64,000 bases of DNA from contig NC_058502.1 of assembly GCF_020382885.2 (NCBI RefSeq), forward strand, positions 11,807,950 to 11,871,949, written 5' to 3'. The stretch is from Scatophagus argus (taxonomy: Eukaryota; Chordata; Actinopteri; Scatophagidae). Position 1 is the stretch's first letter. Each line of letters starts with the position of its first letter. The translations under genes were made by a program, and so were the position numbers. The notes beneath the pieces are model-generated. The model was not told where the DNA came from, did no database searches, and was given only the letters and a program-made list of their open reading frames with translations. Positions 26,601-44,256 of this stretch are shown one piece after another.

Positions 26601-29600
26601 TACTGGTACTAGTGTCCCAGCTCGAAAGAAAAATCAAAAATTATTTTAAGAATGTATTCATTGCGTAACAGGGAGACCGACTGACTGTGTTAAGATGCGA
26701 CACAAAGAATTACCTTAAGATGGTTTATGTGTCACAAACTATAATATCTTTTAGTTTTATATCTCGATATTTTCACCATCTTATTTAAAGATGGACTTGC
26801 TATCCCCTAGACTAAAACCACAGAGTGCGTGAGCCTTGACTTGAATAAGAATGATAAAATTTCTAGACTCTTGACACGGTGAAAGATAAGGTCCAGTACC
26901 TGAGCATATGACTTACAAAGAATATTCGTCCTCTGAATGTGTTTATAGCTGATGTAGAGATGTTCATATTTCTTTTGGAGAGCAATATTTTAATAAGTAA
27001 AGTGTGCCTATATATTATTTTTTGTTTTTTTTTTAAAAAAAAGTTTACATTTATAATAAACATCTTCAAATACTTAAGGAGTTGTTTTTGTTCTGTATGT
27101 TGTTCAGCAAAAGTAGCAAATCTTTAATCCCACCGTCTGCACTAAAGCAAGGAATGCGTTTTTTGATGGGTCAGTCTACATTAAACTTTGCTTGTAATTG
27201 CACCGCGCTGCTTACAACAAAGGATTTGGAAATAAGTTCGACTTCTGTATAAACCACTAAGTCCCATCATGTGAATTAAATCTGGCAATAGAAGCAGACT
27301 GTGCAGTTCTCCGAATGTAACATGGATCTGCACAAGCATGTGGTTGCAAGGAGAAGAAAAAGAGACAAAGAGATGAGAATATATGATTTATACCCACACA
27401 GGAGCACAAAGATGAACAGAAATACCTTCGCGCAGACAGACCCTATCAATAAAAACTATCAGCATCCTTAAACAGAGGTCCAGGAGAGTTAAAGTTAGCG
27501 TTGCTGGTGCACTCGCTCACTCTTATAAACACATACTGTTGCACTATGTGGCCCCAGATGTAGAAGCAGCTGGAGCGGGTCTTTGTAGTGGTAAGAGTGC
27601 TGTCTTGTCACTGCACGAGGCAGCCGCTGATGGGAAACATGAAGCCAGGATGGGCTAAACCTCCAGACCTCAGCTTTGGCCCAGACAGACTGAACCTTGG
27701 CCAAACCTGGCTCAGCGTCTGCTGATGCATAGACACCTAGGATCTGCTTGGTGGGATCCTCTAGAAGGGAGATAAAGGGTTTAGATCTTTGTGTACCCTT
27801 TTAATAAAACGCTTGTCATTCAGATTCTACCAGACAGGACACGGCTCGCACACAAACTGAACTGTGTCGATTTCTGTGGAAAGCAAGACAGGCTTGAAGT
27901 GAAGTTTTATGACACGAGTCACCAACGCTGGCAGCCTTTCAAGAGCCGTGATCCAAAGCATGTACCTTTAATTATAGTTTTGTTTTAAGTTCCATTCATG
28001 GGAAATGGGTTTTTTGCTTTTATGTAAGGGGCAGAAATGTTTGGTCTCAGAAATGAGCTTCAGGAAAAGAAAGAAAGAAAAAAAAAAAGTCTCATTTCGC
28101 ATGTTGTTGATTTCAAACAGGCCAGCGTTGTTGACATGTACAACTCAAACCAGACATTGTTAACACCTGGTCCACCATGAAGAGAAAAACGCTGTTCATT
28201 GTATTATGAAGGCCATACATATATGCACATTTAGATGAATTTACAGATATGCACATTCAAATCTGGAATAACAAACCAGGCCACGCCAGTCATCCTAATA
28301 CAAAACTTTCTATCTGAAATTGCTTGAAATCAGCTCTCAGTGTTGGTTTAATATGTTCTTAGATCAACTGTTTGATACAGAAAATGTAATGGAGTGCCGG
28401 GGCAAAATAAATCGTAAATAATTAAATAGTCCGAAACTGTAAAGTATTGACATCAAAAGTTTGCTGAGTAAGTATCTCTGACCTGTAAGTGTTTAATTAA
28501 CAATAACTGTCCAAAGCGATATTGAACACTAAGCCCTGAGAGAACTTCCTGGTATTTGGACCAGGATCTTATCGAGCCGGTCCATGGAAATGGCTTTGTT
28601 TGGCAAACACTGCTTCACATAAACCTTTACCTTGTGATAACAACTCCTCAGCGTCACTTCCTCTGACAAAAGCGAACTGTGTTGTGATTTAGGAGGACTG
28701 CGCCATGTCTGGCCACTTCTGCGTGACAGAGTCTCCTTAGTGGAGGTAACTGTTACCCAGGCTTGCCTAACACTGTTTATGCTCAGTGATCCATTTTGAG
28801 ACATGCAAGGCCCCCTTTTGCCTTGTAAGCATACACTGAGGATTTCACGATGTTTACTCTGTATATACAGGAGTCAGCTTAAATAAGACTTCCATGAATG
28901 CTGGATCTCCAGAAAACTGATGGACTAGATTAGAATTTGGCCCACAACGTAGAACTTTTGGCATTTTGGGCCATTTTGACCCAAGCAAGGTTAATAAAAC
29001 ATAAATATTTATGTTACTATGAGGCTCTTTGCTCCGTTCAGAAGCCAAGCATACGGTCTGTGCTGAATATTATGATACGACACAGATTTGTTGTAGCCCT
29101 CAAAACATTCTCTGAGAAACAGCCGGGCATTTTGTGAGTGTGTATTTGTGCATATGCAGGATATATGTAACGTGTGACTCCACAAAGGTGATGGAAAATA
29201 TGTGTTATTTATACAGGAACAAACAGGCCTGTGGAATCTCTCTTATGAATTAATATTGTTTCCTTTATTAATTAGGGTGAAGTTTTGCTTTGTTGTGTTT
29301 ACTTTGTTTAAGTTGCTATTGAATTCCTATCAAAAACAAAACAAAATAAATAAATAAATAAAAACAGCAGATCTGTTACTGCATGGCTTCACTGGCCAAT
29401 AATTCTGATCCATGAAACTTATGCTGTAAGAAAACTTTATGCCATTCAAATTAAATCCTCTCTCTTTACTGATCAGAATTTATTTGATTTTGGTTTTGTG
29501 TAAAAATGTTCTGCGCATTTGGCAATATTAAATTAACTTTCATCTGTAGTGGTGGCACTTTTCCTTCAAATCTCACCAAAAGATTACCTTATCAGACCTA

Positions 29601-29860
29601 TTTTTCTCAGAGATTTGCCCTACATGGCAAACCAAGCTGCATTCCACAGATACCGAGCTATTGTCTCCAGCTCAGCCTCTCAGTCATGTGCCCAGCTTCA
29701 GGCTCCAGCACATGACTTTTTACCGCCTCACTGATCACCAGCCTCCTGGAGGGGGGGCGACCCATTGACGGGAAGGGCGTTTCACTACAAACTCTTATCC
29801 AGGATCGGCCTCACGGAGAGAAATCCTCTATAGTTTGACGGACTTTATTCTGTTTTCAGA
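26601..29860. other. Intergenic region between hpse2 and hps1
   Basis: No gene recognised. It contains an A-rich AAAT tract near 29334-29363, a poly(A) stretch near 28070-28088, and a 91-codon minus-strand open frame (28529-28804) without recognisable domains. Confidence 0.6.
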
Positions 29861-29869
29861 TCAGCGCAA

Positions 29870-30054
29870 ACTTCCTGCTCGTGAAAACCTGCCGATGTCA
29901 CGTGACTCTGCGGCGGCGGGGGCGGCGGCGCCGTGCGGAAGTGAGCAGAACAGGCAGCAGTCGGCGGTGAAGACGTCCGCGACAGGCCGCGAGAAACGGT
30001 GAAGATCAGCTGAAGGCGGAGAGGCTGGGATCGTCATCCGGAGCAGAAAACACA
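29870..30054 (+). promoter_or_regulatory. hps1: hps1 promoter / noncoding first exon, CpG-rich
   Basis: A short CpG island (about 29878-30010) has GCGG repeats, a perfect GTCACGTGAC palindrome (29897-29906) and an ETS-type GCGGAAGTG (29935-29943). It ends at a good donor, ACA|GTGAGT, at 30054/30055. The next acceptor is CACCAG ending at 31081, so this is read as the untranslated first exon of hps1. The transcription start is not determined. Confidence 0.75.
29897..29906. promoter_or_regulatory. CLEAR / M-box type palindrome GTCACGTGAC
   Basis: Exact ten-base palindrome matching the known preferred site of TFEB/TFE3/MITF factors. It lies in the CpG-rich promoter of hps1, a gene for lysosome-related organelles. 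Occupancy is inferred, not shown. Confidence 0.7.
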
Positions 30055-30528
30055 GTGAGTGTGAGAGTGTGTGTGTGCATGTGTGTGTGTGTGCTTGTGT
30101 TTGCCGTCTGCACGGGTAGTCAATGTGCATCAAGGAAGTTAAAAGTTTGGTGAGGCGAAGTGAGTTCAGGCTTTAAGTAAAACGCGGGGTGTAATTTACG
30201 GACCGGAACGACTTCGGGTTGTAAATGTTTCATATCGTATCTGTGTGAATATCAGTACTGACTGCATTTGAAGAGAACCTGAGTGGCTGCTGGTGATTGA
30301 AACGGTTACCAGGCTTTGTGCATCGCTTTGATGACAGTTTGCAATATTAAGTGTTGCAATCGTCTGCATGTGATGGCGAAAGTAGACCAGAAATATTTAA
30401 CATATTTATATTTTTTTTGCCTAAAACATCTTTTTAAATGGGGGGAGTTATGAAATAATAAGTGCAAGGTGAAAAGTAAAAATCCTGTATTTAGATATGT
30501 CAAGATGAATAGAAGGTTTAGTATAATG

Positions 30529-30552
30529 GTGTGTGTGTGTGTGTGTGTGTGC
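30529..30552. repeat. (GT)n microsatellite
   Basis: Uninterrupted GT repeat in the first hps1 intron. Confidence 0.9.
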
Positions 30553-31085
30553 GCATGCATGTATTGAGTAAGCCGATGTCAGAAGGGCGCAGTTACACAT
30601 TTATCAACAGATTAAGTCTGATCTCCACAGATGATCAGTGCCACATAATCACTGCTCATTTTTTTTTGTAAAACACAAAAACAACCTTTTGAATATAATG
30701 AAGATATGTCTCTTTAGATGGGAAATGAGTGTAAACAGTGGAATCTGACATCCGTCACTGATGCCTTTTTTTCTCTCACCAGAGGTTGCTGATAAAATGT
30801 CAGGTCTTAGGGACTGTTTATTTTAGGTCAGAAGGCAGTGGAGTGTGGGTAAACGTTTCCCATGGCTTTCAGTTTCTGTATTAAGTCAAATTTATGCTTG
30901 AATATTCGGGATGAATCATAAGCTGGCCGTTAAATTAAGCCAGAAATCAAAAAGATGTACTCACCTTTGAACTGCATGTCGTGGTAAATGATTGGTCAGA
31001 TTGTTAAAGGTGCGATCTGGACCGTCCCAGTTTCTGTTCTGTGTCTTTTTCATCACTACTTTGAACCTTATTTCTCACCAGCATA

Positions 31086-31117
31086 ATGAGCGGGACAGGA
31101 GTGCGTCTGTGGTCCAG

Positions 31118-31121
<4 letters not shown>
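31086..31121 (+). CDS. Possible upstream ORF overlapping the hps1 start
   Basis: If the exon begins after the CACCAG acceptor at 31081, the mRNA carries an 11-codon ORF (MSGTGVRLWSR). Its TGA stop (31119-31121) overlaps the hps1 ATG (31118-31120) as ATGA. If instead the acceptor CCAG at 31114-31117 is used, this ORF is not in the mRNA. Confidence 0.4.
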
Positions 31122-37293
<6,172 letters not shown>

Positions 37294-37724
37294 ACACACC
37301 CACACTCTTGAACTCATTTGTTGTATTGCCAAGAACTGAAAAACAATCCACTCACTCTCTGTAGGTCTGCTCCATCAGGTGCCCGTGTTTCATGTTTTCA
37401 TTTTTCAGTGTGTTCACGTATACAGTGATAAGTCATTTGTTTACGAGATGCATGTATGTTTGTGATGAACACAGTCCTTCTGTTCACTTATGAGACTATT
37501 ATGTGCCTTATGTGAGGTATATTGATAATATCAGTCCTTAATTTTGTAGATTGTAATATATTTCTCAGTACTCATTTATGACCTATTTCCTATTTATTAA
37601 TAATGATGTATGTGCCCCCCCCCCCACACACACACACTTTTTAAAATTCGCAGCCGATGGATTTTTATACATGCAGATACGGTCCATTTCTGCCTTTACT
37701 ACGACTAGAGTCATAACTTGAATC

Positions 37725-37730
37725 AATAAA
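37725..37730 (+). other. Candidate hps1 polyadenylation signal AATAAA
   Basis: About 430 bases after the hps1 stop, giving a short 3' UTR. Confidence 0.6.
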
Positions 37731-37813
37731 ACATGCTGCAGTAAATAATGTATGTCCCTCTTAATGTAAATCATTGTTGGAGACAGTAAACATCAGTAGT
37801 TTACATTCACATG

Positions 37814-37933
37814 TTTATTGAGTCATTGTAAAGAACTGAAATAGTATTTCACTTTATGAAACCCAGTCAATCGCTGAGTTCCTATGTGTGATGGCACAAT
37901 AACTAATTACAGCTGGTGATGTAATAATTTTAT
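37814..37933 (-). other. Candidate sialyltransferase polyadenylation signals
   Basis: AATAAA on the minus strand (TTTATT on plus) occurs at 37928-37933 and 37814-37819, about 240 and 360 bases beyond the stop codon of the sialyltransferase. Confidence 0.5.
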
Positions 37934-38174
37934 TGAATTTAAATGAAGTATTCCTAAGTCAGCTTCTGCAACCAAGCTAAACTTTAGGGTTTAATTTGTT
38001 CATTCATCACTCAACCCCAGAGACTGTGAGCATTTTAAAGGTCAGTCCGCTCTGTGTAGGATTGTTCCAGCTGGGAACAGTTATGAAGGACTCCATACAG
38101 GCTCACAGTGTGAGAGAGAGAGACAAAGAGGAGTGTATGAGGAGTTCGGTCTATTATCAGTCGGACCCGCTGAC

Positions 38175-40213
38175 TCACAGAGCTCCTGTGAGGTCAGTCA
38201 CAGCTCCCGCAGCCACCAAGTCCCTCAAGAAGAGTTTCTCAGCGCTGATGTCATGCACCACCTGGATGACAATAAAATGAGTCGTAATTACCTCACCAGA
38301 GTGAAAATATCATGAGCTTAAAAATAGTGTACCACTGGCTGATAATCTTGATCAACTCACTTGTGCCTTCATTGCGCCCATGCGTATGGTCTCGTAGTAG
38401 TGAAGCCTGGCCTCTGGGTGCTGCATATCGTACCCAAAGCCTGCAAGGCTCACCTGGTCACACAGCTGCAAAGCCATCACCACAGCACTGGCGCCTAGTG
38501 TTGGCACCATCTGTTTGTGGGGGGAAAAAAAAATACTCTTTCAACCAATTTGAGCACCAACTACTCAGAAATATCCACCATAACAGCAAAAATCCCCTGT
38601 AAAGGTCAGCAGGTAATGAAATGAGCGTGTTAGCCTCTTGAACTGATGGTTGTGTTTACCCATCTTTCATTCCCTTAATTAACAGGCTTACAGTTCAGAT
38701 CAATTGGGACCAGTTTGGCTACCCAGCCATGCCATTATTCTAGGATTCCTATTTTTCTACTGGCATTCAGCATTGTGTTAAAGCATCAAACAAAGCATGA
38801 GCAGAATGTCAGGGTGTCTCACAACTTGTCAAAAGAGAATTAGATACAGAAAAAACATGTTAGAGCTCACATTTCCCTGTTTCAGAGTATATTTCTGTAG
38901 GGCTTGTCCTGTCTTGTGAATAATCTCTGGGTGGAGGATCCTGAAGCTCTCTGGTCTCAGAGGAACATCATCCACCACCTCCCTCCAGAACCACAGTTTG
39001 GACCAGAAGCTCTGTTAAAAACACAGGAGTGGTGCGAGAGCAACATTGCTACATGACTTGCTGTGACACTCATGGCTTATGTAATACACCATTTCTGTGT
39101 GCAGTGGTTCCTGTGATGTAAGTTTACCAGAGGCTGTTTGGTGACAACAGAAGTGAGCCAGTCCAGGTCCAGGCTCTTAAAGACCACCAGAGCAACCATG
39201 GTGGTTTTTTTGTACTCATGTGCAGAGTGAGGTGCACCCTCTGGGTACATCAAGCGGATAGTGGTGTGTGAGCCAACATCTCTCTCAAAGCCTGGCACGG
39301 GAGCATTATTCATCCTGGTGATGATCCATAGGTGAAAATTAACATGTTTTGTTGATGCTGTGCATTTTCTTCTTGCGTTTTCCCCATTTGTCTGACACTG
39401 GCACACATACCTGATAATGATGTCATACTTATCGATGTGGGATCCAAGATGGCTCCCATGAAGGATCCCTCCATTGCCCACAACTACACATCGCCTGCAA
39501 TGGTCCTCTCTCTTCAGGAATGGAGGCAGGCCAGGCTGAGGCAGAGAGGCAAGAGCCAAGGCCAAATGCTCCTCACTGCCCTGGAGCCCCAGGGGAGGGG
39601 ATAGTTCCCAGGGCACAAGCCTGCCCTGCTGCACAAATACAGGGATGTCTAGGAGGGCTGGAGAACAGGCCAGGGACTTGAGGCGGTTCAGACACCAGCG
39701 AGGCTGGCAGGGGTTTGACAGCAGGGATGCTGACCGATTTAATGAAACCTGAAAAGAGGGGCAGAAGAGCAGGAGAAAAGCTTGATAAGAGCAAATAAAT
39801 GATCCAAAATGATTGCCAAGAAGTGTATCCATATCCTTCGTACCAGATCTTTGGGTTCTTGGTAGTCACTGCTGAGAGATGACACCCTATGCAAAGGTAA
39901 ATATGCAGGAATCAAAATAGCAGAGTAGCATCCAATCAGCAGCATGAGGCTGAAAACAAGGTTCTCAGTCCTGCAGCAGAGGAAAAAGACAACAGAAATC
40001 GTTTTGTACCATTAAATAATAGCTCCACTAAAAAAATACATGTATAGTACCTGCTAAGATGTACCTGCTGAGGAAAAAATCCCCGGAGTCAGTCTTTTTG
40101 ACCACTCGTTGTCTGTGAAAGACAGGTGTCGGCGTTACCACCTCCACAGCCTCAGGCAGCAGCGGAGAGCCGATGTCTGGGTCCTCTACACTCAAGTGAT
40201 TCATTGTCACCAT
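38175..40213 (-). CDS. ST3Gal-type alpha-2,3-sialyltransferase (ST3GAL5/ST3GAL7 group)
   Basis: Transfers sialic acid from CMP-sialic acid to galactose in the Golgi; group members include GM3 synthase. Exons in transcript order: 40213-40065, 39970-39844, 39748-39411, 39314-39128, 39011-38871, 38510-38361, 38261-38175, all GT-AG and in phase, 392 residues. Type II topology: 53-residue N-terminal tail and one membrane segment (about 54-74). The L motif spans about 177-221 (RRCVVVGNGGILHGS), the S motif about 316-341 (PTLGASAVVM), motif III is HYYE (351-354), and motif VS is H367-x4-E372. The start ATG at 40213 follows a possible AACAG acceptor, suggesting an upstream noncoding exon. Human 10q24 has no such gene nearby, consistent with the fish-retained ST3Gal7 lineage, but paralog assignment needs a tree. 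Confidence 0.92.
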
Positions 40214-40469
40214 GGTGCCTGTTCTTCCATCCGTAACACACACACACATTATTAAGTTCACTCGAATGACTATAATTTATGACAGAAATGCCAAAAGCCA
40301 ATATTGCTTCTCTCTTTAACGGAGACAAACAACATAATAACAACACCGAAGTCTTTACAGGGCTTAGAGTACCACATTACCAATATTTCACCACCAAATG
40401 TCAACAAAAAAAATCAAATTAAAGTAATAAACAAATGAGAGTAATTTGAACAATATAACTCACTGCCAA

Positions 40470-40620
40470 CCTTGTAGAGAAGTAATCTGTAGTTAAATGT
40501 CTGTTTGCCTGTGCTCCATGGCTGAGGGGAAAGCAAGAAGAAGTGTGTCCAGTGCAGCTAAAATGGCTGCTGTTGCTGCTGCTTCCTACTGCACTGAACT
40601 CTGCCACTTCCCTCTATAAC
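40470..40620 (-). promoter_or_regulatory. Possible 5' untranslated exon of the sialyltransferase
   Basis: On the minus strand a GCAGCAGCAACAGCAGCC stretch leads to a possible donor, ACAAG|GTTGGC, near 40470. Position and orientation suit an untranslated first exon. Weak. Confidence 0.3.
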
Positions 40621-41074
40621 ACTGGTTAACCATTAATATGTCTCTCAGTTACACTCTAACATTGTAAATAAGTGAGTGCGTGATCAGCTGTGCATTCAAA
40701 AACAATCTGCATGAACGTGTCAGGCATAAAGGGGAAGTGTCCAGAAAACACATGATAAAAGAAACATCAGACAACACCTGAAAGGTTTGACGTGCTACAA
40801 GAAGAATCTTTATATATAAAAATCTCTCTTTTAATGGAAAAAGTATCAAAGCTGAGGATGGACAGTAACTCATTGTTGGTGTGTTATTTACAAGGTATCA
40901 TTTGACAGTAATGAAAGCTTAATAAACTACATAATCCCCCAAAACAGTGTGTTTATGAGGGTTGTGTTCCTGTGAAAGAGAAGTGCACTGTGTTGCAGTG
41001 TGTGCAGAGTGAGTAAAGCCAGGAGCTTGTGGAATGAATGTGCCCTCAGTACTTGTATATGAATGTATGTGTCA

Positions 41075-41100
41075 GTGTGTGTGTGTGTGTGTGTGTGCGC
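41075..41100. repeat. (GT)n microsatellite
   Basis: GT repeat of about 26 bases upstream of ankrd2, followed by a CG-alternating stretch near 41169-41180. Confidence 0.9.
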
Positions 41101-41321
41101 ATGACAGAGGTGAAAAGAGGTAGAGGGGAAGTGAGAGGGAGAGTGTAGATTTGGCAAACACACCAAAGAGCGCGCGCGCACACATACACCTGTTTATTGG
41201 GGTAATACATGTCCCACAGTGAACCCAACATTCCAGCCGAAGAGCCACTGGGCTAACAGCACTTCTGTGTAAAGTGACTCGCAGTGAACCAAGTTATCTG
41301 CCACCTTTTGTTTAGTATCTG

Positions 41322-41329
41322 ACTATAAA
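41322..41329 (+). promoter_or_regulatory. Possible TATA box of ankrd2
   Basis: ACTATAAA lies about 45 bases before the ATG at 41371. An E-box CACCTG is at 41187-41192. An alternative reading is that 41381 is a splice acceptor (AACAG) and the promoter lies further upstream. Confidence 0.35.
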
Positions 41330-41370
41330 TCGTGAATTCCTGTTTTTCTTTTTGTATCTTTGCATACTTA

Positions 41371-44256
41371 ATGTCAACAGAGATGGGAGAGGTTGTGCAG
41401 TGGGCAGCCAACGTGAAGGACCATAAAACAGGAACAGAAAAGAAAGCTCAGGTACGTGAGGAAATGTTTCCAAAGGTGACTTTTGTGATTAATTTTTCTT
41501 TCATGTCGCGGTATCTCTCATTAAGTGTGGCTCTTGGAGTGATGATCAGAAGAAACTCACCAAGAGGGAGATTGGTTTCCCAGCATAATAGGCTGTGTGT
41601 AATACTTAATGGTGTTGACAATATGTGAACAGTTAATTTATATCAAAACATAAAGGAGCTGTTATGTGCTCAAAAGCCTGGCAGCACTGAAGTTTAGTCC
41701 TGGGCCTGAAGAAAAGAGTCTTTCAGCTTAAACATTCTCATGCAGATACACTGAATAACGCATAGACCACACATGTAAATCACAGAACACAGTGCATGTT
41801 ATGGCTTGCAGTTTGATCATTTTCTTTTCCACTTAAATGTTATGAATTGAGACATTTGGGAAAAGTTACCAAAAGTGAATGTTTTATTTCCTGATATCTT
41901 ACTAACTGAGTTTGAATATTTATTTATATGTACCTTGCCACAAATTCAGATTTGTTTTTATTCCTTTTCCTTTCTTTCAAAGTGTTTTAATACACAATCA
42001 ACAATAAAGAGCACCAACCGTGAACTTCTGATCAAAAAAAAAACCTGTTATTTTACTTATATTAAATAAATCAAATAAAAACAGATAAAGGCAGATAAAG
42101 GGTTGCATGCACAGAAAGACATGATCCTTTGAACTACTAACAGCATATGTGGGGCAGTTTTTCAGGAACGTTTTGTTATGGCCAGGCCGTAATCTTGCAC
42201 TATGCTGTGAATTCATTTTGACAATAACACTACCATTCCCAGCTCTCAACACCCTTTAGCCTTCTTAGCGTATACGCTTTACAAGCCAATAATACCTCTC
42301 TCAGCTTTTAAGTTTTCTGGAAGTGTTTTACTACTGTTTCTGTTTCTGTTTCCAGGCAGAGGACAGAGTGAGGATGATCTCCTCAGATCTGCACTGTGAG
42401 ATTTGGGATCTGAGCAGAGGAGAGAATATCACAGAACTGAGCAAAAGGAAAACGAAGACCAAGAAAACATACTTACTCGGGGTGTCTGTGGAAATCCCTG
42501 TGGTGAGCTACAATTCTAGGAAACTTTTTTCTTTACATGAGCAACATAGACAGAAAACTTTCTTGTTCCAATGCGTTTCTATGTGTGTGTTTCGGTGTGG
42601 ACAGATGCGGCCTGAGGATACTGAATTCATGAATGCAGCCAGTCAAGGCAAACTGAATGTAATAGACAAGTTTCTTGCTGATGGTGGGCACCCTGATGTC
42701 CATGATGAGGTATGCTCTCCTGGTGTCCGTAAAACAGATACAGTTAAAACAATTTCCACTTACAATATATCTAAACTTTCCAGTTGAAGAGGACGGCGCT
42801 ACACTGCGCCTCTCTGGAAGGACACACTGCAGTTGTCCAGTTGCTTTTAGGAAAAGGAGCCGATATCAACTTTAAAGATCAAGTAAGACGTACGGGCACA
42901 TTGCTTGTTTGTAGAGATGATGATGAGATTGAGCAAGATTATCTGCACTCACTAAAGCTTCAGCCTCTAGCAGCCTGAAGTCAGCACTATTAATAGGATA
43001 GATCCCTCCTACCGTGTTTCAGCTGGGCTCCAGAGCCATACACTGGGCCTGCAGAGGGGGAAGCCTGGAAGTCATCAAAGCCCTGAAGAGCCACGGAGCT
43101 GACCTGAACGTTAGAGATAAGGTGAATGTGCATTAGATTTGTATCTGAATTTGTACCAGGACTCATACTTGTGTAACTGTGAACATCCTGTAGGCATTAT
43201 ACTGATATACAGTTGGGCCTTCATGTGTTTGCATGTGGATTTGCATGCACATAATCCACTCACAGTGAATGTCAATGTTCACATTGCAGTTGTACAGCAC
43301 TCCTCTGCATGTGGCCACAAGAACAGGCCACACTGCCATTGTGGAGTACCTATTGTCCTGTGACACCAAAATCAACTCCAGGGACAGGGTAGGCAGCAGC
43401 TCATCTGTCTGTGTTTCATAACTATAATTCATTTTTGTCACTAATACATTTTTTTTCTGCTCGCAGGAAGGAGACACAGCCCTGCATGATGCCGTGCGTC
43501 TCAACAGATACAAGATAGTGAAGCTGCTCATAGTTGCAGGGGCTGACACAAAAATAAAAAATAATGTAAGTTTTTCCCCCTCTTGTGGTTTAGCTTGTGG
43601 GTGATTTTAAAAGTATAGGGTATTTTTGTCTGTTTTCTTTTTTGTTTGTTTTTTTTGGGACATACGTATATTGCCTTCCCAAGAGTTGGGTTTGAAGATA
43701 AATATCAGTCTCATCTTTGTACATTAAATACGATCCAGTTAGCTTAGCTTAGCTTAGCGTAAGGACTGGGAACAGAGGGAAACAACTAAAGCTCAGTAAT
43801 TAACATGTTGGTAGGTAGGTGTCCAATTAGTGGTGATATTAGGCAGATTTTTTTTTTTAGATTAGCATAGCAGTTAGCATCTGTTTCCAGTGTTTATGCT
43901 ATGATAATTAACCTAGATATCTGTATCTGTGTATTGACTGTAGCCTCACATTTAGCATACACGAAAGGGGTATTGATCATCTAACTCTCAACAAGAAAAC
44001 AAATAAGCCCATTTATCAAACTGTTCCTTCAGTGGGTGCCTACTTATTGATTGCAAATAAGAAACTAACATGCTGTGGCTCATAACTCAACACTATATCC
44101 AATATGACAGTGACAGTGTTAACTGTATTACAGGAGGGAGTCACACCGGTGCAGCAGGTAAAACATTGGCAGTTCGACATCATGGAGACCCTTGAGAGAC
44201 TGGAGAAGCTGAGAGAGGTGCAGTCTGACACCACTTTGAGAGAGAGGAGTGAATAG
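41371..44256 (+). CDS. ankrd2: Ankrd2, muscle ankyrin repeat protein
   Basis: MARP-family protein linking titin/I-band stretch sensing to the nucleus in striated muscle. Exons: 41371-41451, 42356-42502, 42605-42709, 42784-42882, 43023-43121, 43290-43388, 43467-43565, 44134-44256 (TAG), all phase 0, 283 residues. The second exon ([11 protein letters not shown] then KRKTKTKK) matches the ANKRD2 region with a basic nuclear-targeting stretch. KFLADGG and [19 protein letters not shown] are near-diagnostic of the family. Four consecutive exons are exactly 99 bases, one ankyrin repeat each. Human isoforms are 333-360 residues, so the N-terminus is short; ATG 41371 or 41383 could be used, or an upstream coding exon may be missed. 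Linkage to morn4 and hps1 supports ankrd2 over ankrd1. Confidence 0.92.
43640..43830 (+). repeat. Degraded teleost interspersed repeat, copy 2
   Basis: GGGACATACGTATATTGCC, then tandem TTAGC units (43739-43757) and a GACTGGGAACAGAGGGAAAC segment, in the last ankrd2 intron. Same family layout as 36220-36330. Confidence 0.6.

Noticed and set aside
39077..39832. 251-codon minus-strand frame
   Set aside because: It is two sialyltransferase exons (39748-39411 and 39314-39128) joined by read-through of a short in-frame intron that lacks family similarity.
42323..42787. 154-codon plus-strand frame
   Set aside because: It merges two ankrd2 exons by reading through the intron 42503-42604.
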